Under the pieces are notes generated by a model. It saw only the letters and a list, made by a program, of their open reading frames with translations. It was not told the origin of the DNA and did not search any database. Made by a program: the position numbers and the translations under genes. Shown piece after piece: positions 25,116 through 32,592 of a stretch of DNA of 33,212 bases (within the stretch, counting starts at the first letter, position 1; each line of letters starts with the position of its first letter). The DNA is taken from positions 1-33,212 of the forward strand of contig NZAC01000047.1 of NCBI GenBank assembly GCA_002686085.1. Direction: 5' to 3'. Source of the DNA: Roseibacillus sp. (GTDB taxonomy: Bacteria; Verrucomicrobiota; Verrucomicrobiia; Verrucomicrobiales; Akkermansiaceae).

Positions 25116-26330
25116 TCAAAAGTGAAAGTTAATATGAAATTCCAGAGGCTCTCCCTCAAGTTCCTCAACAACCTCTTGCGGCATACCAGGCAACTGCGGC
25201 TGTTGGACTGCCCTCATTGTGAAACCCTTCTGCATGGCGCTCGCTTGAAATACGTCAAGGTAACGCAGCCCAGAAACCCGACCCGCCTTGTCCACATAGA
25301 ACCGGAGGGTCAGAATTCCCGGGAGAACATGATCCCTGTGCATGACACAACGCCTCTGCCACTCCGTTTCAATGATCCGGTTCACCTGTGCCTTGTATTT
25401 TCCGAGGGCCGTCGCCTCTACCTTGAGGGAGCTCTGACCTCGACGACTGATCGTCCCCTCCATCCTTGTCTTCCGCGACTCCGTATTGAACCCCTCCTGC
25501 CCTTCACTTTCCTTTAGCCGCTCCTCGGACGTCTCTCTCAACCCTTCCTCTACACCGTCATCGGCATCGCCGGTCTCTGGCCGCTCTGGATCATTCTTAT
25601 CCACCTGTTGCCGCAACTCGGATGTCTCTTCGACGGGAATCTCAACTACGTCGCGCTCTGCCGGAGGCGCGGGCGTAACATTTGCCGGGGTTGGGCTCTC
25701 GGTCTTTCCAACAACAGATCCTGAGAGTTTCTCTGGGGGATCTCCGGCACCAGCCTGACCTTCGTTCTCTCCCGGTGAGAAATCGGAGTCGGTGAGAATT
25801 CTCTCGTTTCTTTCAGCTTCTCTTCCTCCCTGAGTCGGAACTGCCGGTCCATCCACCCGGGAAGGAGCGAGCTCGCTACCCTCCTCGGTATTACGTTCAC
25901 CAATCAGAACCGCACCCTCAACAGCATGTTCACTCTCCTGTTCCCGAGATGTCTCCACAAAGCTCTTTGTCTCAGCTTCAACCAACTCCGGCAGAGACGC
26001 GTCCTCAGCCGCTCGATCAAAATTTTCCGGGGCTACACTTGTCTGTCCCAGAGCCTCACGCATCGCCATCAGCTCAAGTGCGTCCAGCTCGACGAGAACC
26101 TCTCTCCCCTTATCCGCAGGAGCATTGCTAATGATTTCTTCATCCTTCTCCTCCGTGAGAATATTTATTACAGCGCCTCCCACCATCGCGCCAAATGCCA
26201 TCAGATGCAAAATCACCGCAGCGACCACCGCTATGGCGACACTCTTCTCTCTCGCTGGCCTCGGAGCGAACACGACAGCGCAATTCTCGCCCGAGTTCTC
26301 TCCTCTGGCAACTACCGAACCGCTTTCCAT
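25116..26330 (-). CDS. TonB-like energy transducer with a long acidic spacer
   Basis: A 404-residue single-helix membrane protein. The cytoplasmic N-terminus is short, the helix is at about residues 30-57 and contains a His (AVVAAVILHLMAFG, His42), a feature shared with TonB. Then comes a long acidic, Glu/Pro/Ser-rich periplasmic stretch (about 60-305), unlike the Pro/Lys spacer of enteric TonB, and a C-terminal TonB/TolA-like domain (about 308-404: ALGKYKAQVNRIIETEWQRR, LTLRFYVDKAGRVSGLRY). By analogy it transmits force from ExbBD to outer-membrane receptors or to a Tol-like envelope function; the sequence does not decide between them. The ATG at 26330 was preferred to a TTG nine bases upstream. 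It overlaps the end of the rsmA-Nudix gene by 19 bases. Confidence 0.85.
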   Translation of the reverse strand: MESGSVVARGENSGENCAVVFAPRPAREKSVAIAVVAAVILHLMAFGAMVGGAVINILTEEKDEEIISNAPADKGREVLVELDALELMAMREALGQTSVAPENFDRAAEDASLPELVEAETKSFVETSREQESEHAVEGAVLIGERNTEEGSELAPSRVDGPAVPTQGGREAERNERILTDSDFSPGENEGQAGAGDPPEKLSGSVVGKTESPTPANVTPAPPAERDVVEIPVEETSELRQQVDKNDPERPETGDADDGVEEGLRETSEERLKESEGQEGFNTESRKTRMEGTISRRGQSSLKVEATALGKYKAQVNRIIETEWQRRCVMHRDHVLPGILTLRFYVDKAGRVSGLRYLDVFQASAMQKGFTMRAVQQPQLPGMPQEVVEELEGEPLEFHINFHF

Positions 26331-27661
26331 GCCCTCCAACAGGAAATAAATCCGCTGGAAAAATCTTCAGGGCGCTTTGAAAGCCATGCACAAACCTCCC
26401 CGGGAGGCATCCATATGCCAGCCTCAACCTCGGAACAAGGGAAGCGAATTGGGTCCGTTTGACGAGCTTCGAAAAGATGCACAAACTCCCATCCTGTCTC
26501 TTTGGTGGGAGGCAGAATCGCCACGCGATTCAATTGCCCCATGTCTTGTTCGATATTCTGCTGACCAGCCTCTTCTCCGAGCTCTCTGACTGCGCAAGAT
26601 TCATAATCCTCACCAGAATTGAGGTGCCCGCTAACACTCGAGCCCCAGACCCCGGGTTGAGCATCCTTCAGCCTCGATCTTTTCTGAAGAAATACTTCAC
26701 CACGCTTATTCAGAATGAAGACATGAACGGCACGATGAAGCAGATGTTTCTCATGAACTACCGACCGTTCTTCCTGACCGACTACCTGATCTTGCCCATC
26801 GACAACGTCAAACAACTCGTCATCCCGCTGTGGAATTTTGCTCAAAGGATGTGGGTCGTAGCACCTGCAAAGCTCTACCCATTGAGCAAGATCCAGTTCC
26901 TCTGCCCGAGCAGTCTCTGCAACACCAAGATTAGCAGCTACCTCAGACCATTCTGGCTCTGCTGGCAGAGCCTTTCGAAGTTGCTTACGCCTCTGGGAAA
27001 ATCCCCGACGGATCAGTTCGTCAAAAAAGCGAGCGTCATAGACCGGGAACTCGTCGCTCCTCGGGCTGACCTCGACTACCGTTGAGTCAATAGCCGGACG
27101 CGGATAGAACACACTGGGCCCGATCGTCTTTATTGGATTACTCACCCATTCGCTCTGCATCCTGAGCGAAAGCACGCCATATTGCTTTGTACGCGGCTTC
27201 GCCACGATCCGATCGATTACCTCTCGCTGGAGCATGAGGACCGCTCGACAGATTGGAGATGGCCGCTCAAGAAAGTTTCTCAGAATTGCACCGCCTGCGG
27301 AATAGGGCAGGTTCCCAACGAGCTTTACAGGCCGCTCCTTGAACAAGGGACGCAGGTCAAACCGGGCCCCATCTGCATGCACTACCTCAACGGCTTCGTC
27401 TTTGGCAAACCGGTGTTTCAGCCAATCCGCAAGCCTTCGGTCAAACTCGATAAGAAGTAATCGGCGCACCCTGCCCGCAAGGGCCTCGCTCAACGAGCCC
27501 GTGCCCGGCCCTACTTCCACCACAAAATCGTCTGGACCCGGGTCCAGCTGATCCACAATCCACCGGGCCGTATTCGGGTCAGTAAGGAAATTCTGGCCCA
27601 GTTTCTTGGAAGGAACTACCCCAGCCTGCTGAAGGGCCTCCCTGACATCATGCCCGGTCAC
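26312..27661 (-). CDS. rsmA: RsmA/KsgA 16S rRNA dimethyltransferase fused to a Nudix hydrolase
   Basis: A two-domain protein of 449 residues from a GTG at 27661; this start aligns with normal RsmA (VTGHDVREALQQAGVVPSKK), whereas the GTG at 27775 would add 38 unrelated residues and overlap the divergent gene. Residues 1-270 are RsmA/KsgA: LGQNFLTDPN from residue 21, the SAM loop EVGPGTG at 49-55, catalytic NLPY at 117-120 and the FYPRP region. It dimethylates two adenines near the 3' end of 16S rRNA. Residues about 280-449 are a Nudix domain of the YfcD/Idi-like type, with a complete Nudix box at 345-366 (Gly345, Glu351, Arg359-Glu360, Glu363-Glu364, Gly366). Most RsmA proteins end after the first part. 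The Nudix substrate is unknown. It heads the operon with tonB-like, exbB, exbD and def. Confidence 0.93.
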   Translation of the reverse strand: MTGHDVREALQQAGVVPSKKLGQNFLTDPNTARWIVDQLDPGPDDFVVEVGPGTGSLSEALAGRVRRLLLIEFDRRLADWLKHRFAKDEAVEVVHADGARFDLRPLFKERPVKLVGNLPYSAGGAILRNFLERPSPICRAVLMLQREVIDRIVAKPRTKQYGVLSLRMQSEWVSNPIKTIGPSVFYPRPAIDSTVVEVSPRSDEFPVYDARFFDELIRRGFSQRRKQLRKALPAEPEWSEVAANLGVAETARAEELDLAQWVELCRCYDPHPLSKIPQRDDELFDVVDGQDQVVGQEERSVVHEKHLLHRAVHVFILNKRGEVFLQKRSRLKDAQPGVWGSSVSGHLNSGEDYESCAVRELGEEAGQQNIEQDMGQLNRVAILPPTKETGWEFVHLFEARQTDPIRFPCSEVEAGIWMPPGEVCAWLSKRPEDFSSGFISCWRAWKAVR

Positions 27662-27761
27662 AGGGAAATCATGAAGGAACCCTGCCGATGGAGCAAGAAA
27701 CGAGAGACTGGATATCAAGCACTCGCCACCTGCCACTCTCTTGGCTAAGTTAACCCTTACC

Positions 27762-28343
27762 GTGACTGCGGCCACCTACCTTACACTTCTCCGGACCATT
27801 CTGGTTCCAGTCTTTGCGATTCCTGCAGTCTCCTACGGAATGAGCGTAAAATCAGGCAACCCCAACGAGGCCCTCCACTGGTGGGCTGTGGGGATATTTT
27901 TTGTCGCCGCGATGACGGATTACGCCGATGGAGTCATTGCTCGGCGCTACAACCAGCGAACCCGTCTCGGCGCATTCCTTGATCCGCTCGCAGATAAGCT
28001 TCTCATTCTCACCGCCATAACGATCCTCTTTCTTCTCCCGTGGGGTGAAAACTGGAAGATCCCCGCCTGGTTCGTTGGGCTTGTCTTTCTCCGGGATGCC
28101 ATTGTATGGGGCGGAATAGCAATACTACGATATCTAAACCGCTCCGTTAAGATCAAACCGCATTGGACAGGGAAAGCCTGCACGGCTTCAATCATGTTCA
28201 CCGTCTCATGGACAGGACTGAAAATCATTCCTATCAATCCAATTTACCCCGTCGTCGTAACCTCGGCATTTATCGTTCTGGCTACCCATCAGAGCATTCT
28301 TCAAGGAGTGCGGATACTCCACCAGGAACAATCTCGCCCATAA
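27762..28343 (+). CDS. pgsA: CDP-alcohol phosphatidyltransferase, PgsA-like
   Basis: Integral membrane enzyme that most likely makes phosphatidylglycerol phosphate from CDP-diacylglycerol and glycerol 3-phosphate. The family motif D-x2-DG-x2-AR-x8-G-x3-D-x3-D is complete (DYADGVIARR through LDPLADK), followed by several hydrophobic helices. I start at the GTG at 27762 because VTAATYLTLLRTILVPVF aligns with the usual PgsA beginning, giving 193 residues; a TTG at 27741 would add seven. It is divergent from the rsmA-Nudix gene with 100 bases between, and der follows 12 bases downstream, so the two are probably co-transcribed. A cardiolipin- or phosphatidylserine-type relative cannot be fully excluded. 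Confidence 0.88.
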   Translation: MTAATYLTLLRTILVPVFAIPAVSYGMSVKSGNPNEALHWWAVGIFFVAAMTDYADGVIARRYNQRTRLGAFLDPLADKLLILTAITILFLLPWGENWKIPAWFVGLVFLRDAIVWGGIAILRYLNRSVKIKPHWTGKACTASIMFTVSWTGLKIIPINPIYPVVVTSAFIVLATHQSILQGVRILHQEQSRP

Positions 28344-28355
28344 AATAAAAGGACT

Positions 28356-29747
28356 ATGAAACCCAGTATTCGGAAGCCCGTAGTCGCACTCGTTGGACGC
28401 CCCAACGTGGGAAAGTCTGCCTTGTTCAATCGCTTGGCCGGTCGAAGCATCTCAATTGTGCACGATGAACCGGGTGTCACCCGGGACCGAGTCTCCTCCC
28501 CCTGTAACTTAACTGCCATACCCTGTGATCTGGTGGACACCGGAGGCATCGGAGCTCTTGCAGATGCTGACTTTTCCGAGGCAGTCAGCACGGAAGCAGA
28601 GATCGCAATTGATACTTCTGATATCATACTCTTCCTCGTTGATGCCCGGGAGGGATCAACCCCTGTCGATCAAGCCATCGCACAGCAACTCCGCAAAGCC
28701 GCCGACAAGGTGTGTCTCGTTATTAACAAAAGCGATCATCAGGAACTCGATCACGTTGCAGGAGATTTTGCAGGACTTGGACTTGGCGACGGGATTTCCG
28801 TGTCGGCAGCCCACGGGAGAAACATCAGACTACTCCTTGGCGCTATCGACAGCCGTCTGACCCCATTTGCTGAATCAATACATGAAGCTGAGGAGGCATC
28901 CCGTATTACTGGCCTGAAGATTGTTGTGATCGGAAGGCCTAATGCCGGGAAATCTTCGTTGGTCAATGCAATCCTAGACGACGACCGCACCATTGTTTCG
29001 GAGGTTGCCGGCACCACCCGCGATGCGGTTGATATCCCTTACGATCGCGCAGGTGAGCGTCACACTCTGATCGATACCGCAGGTTTGCGCCAGCGCTCGC
29101 GAATGGATACTTCCGTGGAGGTCTTTTCTGCCATGCGAGCCGAACGATCAATCCGCCGGGCAGATCTCTGCCTGCTAGTCGTCGATATCGCCGCCGGAAT
29201 CAGCGCCCAAGATCGCAAAATAGCCCGTCTCGTACAGAAAGAACAAAAACCCTGCATTATCGTAGCGAACAAGTGGGACCTCTACCATCCCGATGCTCCC
29301 AGAAGCGCTCGAATGGAAGAGGCCGAGGAGACCATTAGGAATGAACTCTTCTTCCTCCACTACGCGCCTTTCATCTGCGTCTCTGCGAGAGAGAGACAGG
29401 AACTCGATAGGATTTTTGGTTCCATAAAAAAGGTGAGGGAAGGGTCACAGAAGATCATGGGAACGGGGGAGCTTAATCGTCTTCTGAGCGATGCGCTTCG
29501 ACGCAATCCCCCGCCCACCAGCAAGCGCCACCGGAGGAGGCTCAAGATTCTTTATGGTACCGCCGCGATCAATGACCGGTATGCGGCCGTGCCAGTGCCT
29601 CTTTACATCTTGTTTGTAAACGACAAGCGCCTCCTTGGAGATACATATCAGTCTTATCTTGAAAATACGCTTCGCAAGGAGAACCCCTCTCTAGGAATTC
29701 CTATCAATTTCTCAGTTCGGTCCCGCAGAAAACCCGAAAGGCAATAA
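28356..29747 (+). CDS. der: ribosome-assembly GTPase Der (EngA)
   Basis: GTPase with two tandem G domains, needed for 50S subunit assembly. It has 463 residues. The first domain has GRPNVGKS at 14-21, DTGG at 61-64 and NKSD at 124-127; the second has GRPNAGKS at 193-200, DTAG at 240-243 and NKWD at 305-308. The C-terminal third is the KH-like domain unique to Der (about 365-460). The ATG is preceded by AAGGA, unusually close at two bases, and follows pgsA by only 12 bases, consistent with read-through translation from that gene. All GTP-binding residues look intact. Confidence 0.96.
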   Translation: MKPSIRKPVVALVGRPNVGKSALFNRLAGRSISIVHDEPGVTRDRVSSPCNLTAIPCDLVDTGGIGALADADFSEAVSTEAEIAIDTSDIILFLVDAREGSTPVDQAIAQQLRKAADKVCLVINKSDHQELDHVAGDFAGLGLGDGISVSAAHGRNIRLLLGAIDSRLTPFAESIHEAEEASRITGLKIVVIGRPNAGKSSLVNAILDDDRTIVSEVAGTTRDAVDIPYDRAGERHTLIDTAGLRQRSRMDTSVEVFSAMRAERSIRRADLCLLVVDIAAGISAQDRKIARLVQKEQKPCIIVANKWDLYHPDAPRSARMEEAEETIRNELFFLHYAPFICVSARERQELDRIFGSIKKVREGSQKIMGTGELNRLLSDALRRNPPPTSKRHRRRLKILYGTAAINDRYAAVPVPLYILFVNDKRLLGDTYQSYLENTLRKENPSLGIPINFSVRSRRKPERQ

Positions 29748-29814
29748 TTCCGAGAAAGGGGGTGTTTCCCGTCCGAGTCAATCGGTATCGCAAACCCTTA
29801 TCCCGCCTTGATCG

Positions 29815-29843
29815 TTGATCCTACCTCTCCGAGCGTACACAAT
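29815..29843 (+). promoter_or_regulatory. candidate promoter for the ABC ATPase gene
   Basis: TTGATC at 29815-29820 and CACAAT at 29838-29843 are 17 bases apart, four of six bases matching at each element. The ATG at 29850 is 6 bases past the -10, again suggesting a leaderless message. Confidence 0.3.
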
Positions 29844-29849
29844 GTCCCC

Positions 29850-30845
29850 ATGCCAATACTCGAGGTCAAAAACCTGACTACCAGATTCCATACGCGGGCA
29901 GGAGTCGTCCATGCGGTAGAGGACCTCTCTTTTTCGCTGGAGGCTGGACAAACAGTTGGCATCGTCGGCGAATCCGGCTCGGGAAAAAGTGTGACTTGCT
30001 ACTCCCTTCTGGGACTGATTCCGCAACCTCCAGGAAAAATTCATAGCGGGAGTGCCATTTTCCGGGAAAGCGGTGATGGTGCAGGCCTTGATCTTCTCGC
30101 CAGCTCCGAGAAAGAGCTAGCTAGCATTCGGGGCAAGAAGATCTCGATGATCTTTCAGGACCCCATGACCTCTCTGAACCCATACCTCAAGATTTCCAAA
30201 CAGCTGACCGAATCGTTGGAAATTCATGAGAATGTAAGTGGGTCAGATGCCTTAAAAAGAGCGATCACGGCATTAGAAGAGGTCGGAATACCCGAGGCAT
30301 CCAAACGGATTCATGCTTATCCGCACGAATTCTCCGGTGGAATGCGGCAACGGGTCATGATCGCAATGGCTCTCATCACCAGGCCTGAAATTCTCATCGC
30401 GGACGAACCCACAACAGCGCTCGATGTAACCGTTCAAAAGCAGGTTCTTGATCTCCTGAAAGAACGCCAAAAAGCTCTCGGTCTGTCTATTATCCTTATC
30501 ACCCACGATCTGGCCGTAGTCTCGGAAAGCTGCGACTTGGTGAACGTCATGTATGCAGGCCAGATCGTAGAACACGCACAGACGAGTGAACTCTTCTCCA
30601 GGCCTCTTCATGCCTATACCCGCTCACTATTGAAGAGCATTCCAGCTACTCACAAGGGTGGCGACTCTCTGTATACGATTCCGGGCGTTCCTCCGGACCT
30701 CTCTCAAGAGCCTAATTACTGCTCTTTCACTCCTCGCAATACGATAGGGGATCAGAGCCTCTGTCTGAAAGATGAGCGCCCTGAACTCAAGGAAGTCTCC
30801 GAGGGGCACTTTGTGCAAAACTGCCCGGGTTGCGTTGCTCGCTAG
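29850..30845 (+). CDS. oligopeptide/dipeptide ABC transporter ATP-binding protein (OppD/DppD family)
   Basis: An ABC-type ATPase of 331 residues. Walker A GESGSGKS at 40-47, Q-loop Gln103, signature FSGGMRQR at 161-168, Walker B LIADEP at 182-187 and switch His219 are all present. The C-terminal extension specific to peptide/nickel importers (PGVPPDL near 279) carries four Cys (291, 305, 325, 328), the pattern linked to an iron-sulphur cluster in DppD. I start at the ATG at 29850, which aligns with [13 protein letters not shown]; an in-frame TTG at 29808 adds 14 unrelated residues. No permease, binding protein or second ATPase is adjacent, so its partners must be encoded elsewhere. It converges with the next gene 9 bases away. 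Confidence 0.92.
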   Translation: MPILEVKNLTTRFHTRAGVVHAVEDLSFSLEAGQTVGIVGESGSGKSVTCYSLLGLIPQPPGKIHSGSAIFRESGDGAGLDLLASSEKELASIRGKKISMIFQDPMTSLNPYLKISKQLTESLEIHENVSGSDALKRAITALEEVGIPEASKRIHAYPHEFSGGMRQRVMIAMALITRPEILIADEPTTALDVTVQKQVLDLLKERQKALGLSIILITHDLAVVSESCDLVNVMYAGQIVEHAQTSELFSRPLHAYTRSLLKSIPATHKGGDSLYTIPGVPPDLSQEPNYCSFTPRNTIGDQSLCLKDERPELKEVSEGHFVQNCPGCVAR

Positions 30846-30854
30846 CCGATCCTC

Positions 30855-31283
30855 TCAGACCTCGATTTCCTCCCCGCCAACATGGAATCCAATCTTCCGC
30901 CTTTCCTCCGGCTCTACCCTCTGAGTATAGCATAAAATCTGGAGACTCGCCTGGTGCGACACGAACATACAGGAGGCTCCATCGAGGACTCCTTCTACTA
31001 CGACTCCCGAATGTCCATCTTCTCCTACTGACCGAACCTCTATGGCACTCCCGTTAGCAAGAATACAGAGAATCGCAGGCTGCTCATCCTCAGCCAGACG
31101 CTCTCTCCACTTTTGAAGCCGGTGAGCCAGCCGCTTCACAAATTCTCCTGCGGACTCAAACCGATGCTGCGCTTCTGCCGGCATATGAGCGAGAATCTCG
31201 CCAATATCAGGCATCCCTGTAATTCCTGGAAGACTGATGTATGGGCTCCGCAAAGACTCTTCTTTCTCGTTCAACTCCCCCAT
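30855..31283 (-). CDS. conserved-looking small protein, unknown, coupled to folE2
   Basis: A 142-residue cytoplasmic protein that I do not recognise. Its ATG overlaps the folE2 stop by one base (TGATG), which argues strongly that it is translated. The first half is helical and charged (EAQHRFESAGEFVKRLAHRL). The second half, from about residue 69, is predicted beta-rich: AILCILANGSAIEVRSVGE, GVVVEGVLDGASCMFVS, ASLQILCYTQRVE, ending RRKIGFHVGGEEIEV. The pattern of an AILCILANG strand, an 'IEVRSV' strand and 'VVVEGVLDG' could be a small barrel of the SH3/Sm type, but this is only a visual impression. It is the last gene of the dksA-like/rpmG/rpsR/folE2 run. Confidence 0.65.
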   Translation of the reverse strand: MGELNEKEESLRSPYISLPGITGMPDIGEILAHMPAEAQHRFESAGEFVKRLAHRLQKWRERLAEDEQPAILCILANGSAIEVRSVGEDGHSGVVVEGVLDGASCMFVSHQASLQILCYTQRVEPEERRKIGFHVGGEEIEV

Positions 31284-32071
31284 CACCCTGGCTTATTCTC
31301 GATTTCGGCGTAGGCGCTATGGTTGTGGATGGATTCAAAATTCTCAGCCTCAACCCTGTACCAGGAAATTGACCCCTGTTCCACAGACCTCCGCGCCACA
31401 TTTCTCACCAAGTCCTCTACAAACACAGGATTGTCATAGGCTCGTTCTGTTACCGCTTTTTCGTCGGGGCGCTTCAAAAGGCTGTAGAGCTCTGAACTCG
31501 CAGACTCCTCAACCGTCTCAATCGCATCCTCAATCCAGATTACCTGCGGGGACCTGAGTGAATAGGTAACGATGCCCCTCTGATTATGGGCTCCTCGTTC
31601 ACTGATGGCCTTCGAGCATGGACACAGAGTCGTGACCGGCACCATAACCGTAAGGACAAAATCCTCTGTCTTTCCTGCTTCGATTTCAAAGCGAACCTCA
31701 TAGCTGAGACTACTCTCTTTCTCTGTTACAGGAGCCCGCTTGGAGCGAAAGAAAGGGAACTGATAACTCACCCATGCCCTCTCTGCTTTGAGACGTCGCT
31801 GAAGCTCGCGTGACACCATCCCCGGCTCCCTCACGTCCAGGCAGTTTCCATGCTCGTTGAGGACCTCAACAAAACGACTCATGTGCGTCCCCCTCTGTTC
31901 ATGGGGTAGGTTTACCGCCATTGAGACATCTGCCACAGTATGCTGGAGATCGCCATCCCGACCCACAACCACGACGGGGTGCTTCAAGGACTTAATCCCT
32001 ACCCGATCGATAGGCAAGTTACGATAGTCCCTCTCGTTCTGCGTGTCAGTCAGCTCCTGCATTGATCCCAT
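31283..32071 (-). CDS. folE2: GTP cyclohydrolase FolE2 (type IB)
   Basis: Opens GTP to dihydroneopterin triphosphate, the first step of folate (and queuosine) synthesis. It has 262 residues and belongs to the FolE2/COG1469 family, not to FolE. Signatures: GTHMSRFVEVLNEH (61-74), the active-site Cys150 in TTLCPCSKAISERGAHNQRG, and the C-terminal SIHNHSAYAEIE (248-259). FolE2 is known to work with metals other than zinc and is often Zur-controlled as a stand-in for zinc-dependent FolE. It sits 65 bases behind rpsR and overlaps the following small gene by one base. No canonical Zur box is recognisable upstream. Confidence 0.95.
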   Translation of the reverse strand: MGSMQELTDTQNERDYRNLPIDRVGIKSLKHPVVVVGRDGDLQHTVADVSMAVNLPHEQRGTHMSRFVEVLNEHGNCLDVREPGMVSRELQRRLKAERAWVSYQFPFFRSKRAPVTEKESSLSYEVRFEIEAGKTEDFVLTVMVPVTTLCPCSKAISERGAHNQRGIVTYSLRSPQVIWIEDAIETVEESASSELYSLLKRPDEKAVTERAYDNPVFVEDLVRNVARRSVEQGSISWYRVEAENFESIHNHSAYAEIENKPG

Positions 32072-32136
32072 GGGGGCCAGCTAGACCATGACGCTGCATT
32101 GAGCCCGACTATTCGGTCAGGCAACCACAAGAAGAA

Positions 32137-32379
32137 TCAGGGCAGCAGACTTACAGCCCGGGCCCGCTTGATCTCACGAGTGATCTTACGATGCATCTTG
32201 GCAGACACCCCGGTCACCTTCCGCGGAAGAATTTTCCCCGTCTCGGTGGTGAACTTTGCGAGAACATTAGGGTTAAGGTAGGTAACCTGCTCGATCTGAA
32301 GATCGAGCCGCTTCCGCGTCATCCTCTTATTCGCCTTCCGGAAAGCAATCCGGCGCTCCTTGGTCTTGGGCTCACTCAT
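32137..32379 (-). CDS. rpsR: 30S ribosomal protein S18
   Basis: Small-subunit protein of 80 residues that binds next to S6 on the platform. The conserved C-terminal core is clear: NVLAKFTTETGKILPRK, VTGVSAKMHRKITREIKRAR and the end VSLLP. There is no cysteine at all, so it is the zinc-free type; S18 versions with a zinc ribbon exist in other bacteria. The gene lies 9 bases after rpmG instead of in the common rpsF-ssb-rpsR-rplI order. Pairing of cysteine-free rpsR with rpmG recalls the Zur-controlled paralogue operon of mycobacteria, although here it may be the only S18. Confidence 0.95.
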   Translation of the reverse strand: MSEPKTKERRIAFRKANKRMTRKRLDLQIEQVTYLNPNVLAKFTTETGKILPRKVTGVSAKMHRKITREIKRARAVSLLP

Positions 32380-32388
32380 GATCAGTCG

Positions 32389-32562
32389 TTAGCGAAGTTC
32401 GCGATGGAGCGTTCTACGCTTTAGGTAGTGATTGAACTTTACTTTCTCAAGCCTCCCAGGCGTCCGCAGACTTTTCTTGTTCCGGGTAGTAGTGTAGCGG
32501 GACGGCTGTTTGCCCTCCGCCTTAGCTTCGGTGCATTCGAGAATGATGATGTCGCGTGGCAT
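32389..32562 (-). CDS. rpmG: 50S ribosomal protein L33
   Basis: A 57-residue gene readable on the minus strand from the ATG at 32562 to the TAA at 32389. The protein starts [20 protein letters not shown], continues [20 protein letters not shown] and ends [17 protein letters not shown], a full match to the L33 pattern. Only one cysteine (Cys10) is present, so the two CxxC zinc knuckles of the 'C+' form are missing; this is the zinc-independent 'C-' type. It lies 30 bases after the dksA-like gene and 9 bases before rpsR, so all are probably on one transcript. No Shine-Dalgarno sequence is obvious. Confidence 0.95.
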   Translation of the reverse strand: MPRDIIILECTEAKAEGKQPSRYTTTRNKKSLRTPGRLEKVKFNHYLKRRTLHRELR

Positions 32563-32592
32563 GGTTGCGAAAAGGGCGGGAAACCTAGCGGA

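Noticed and set aside
25926-26462. 178-residue plus-strand open frame opposite the TonB-like gene
   Set aside because: Arises opposite the low-complexity acidic spacer; no conserved features or start signals.
26459-27085. 208-residue plus-strand open frame opposite rsmA-Nudix
   Set aside because: Antisense to two recognised enzyme domains, with no domain of its own.
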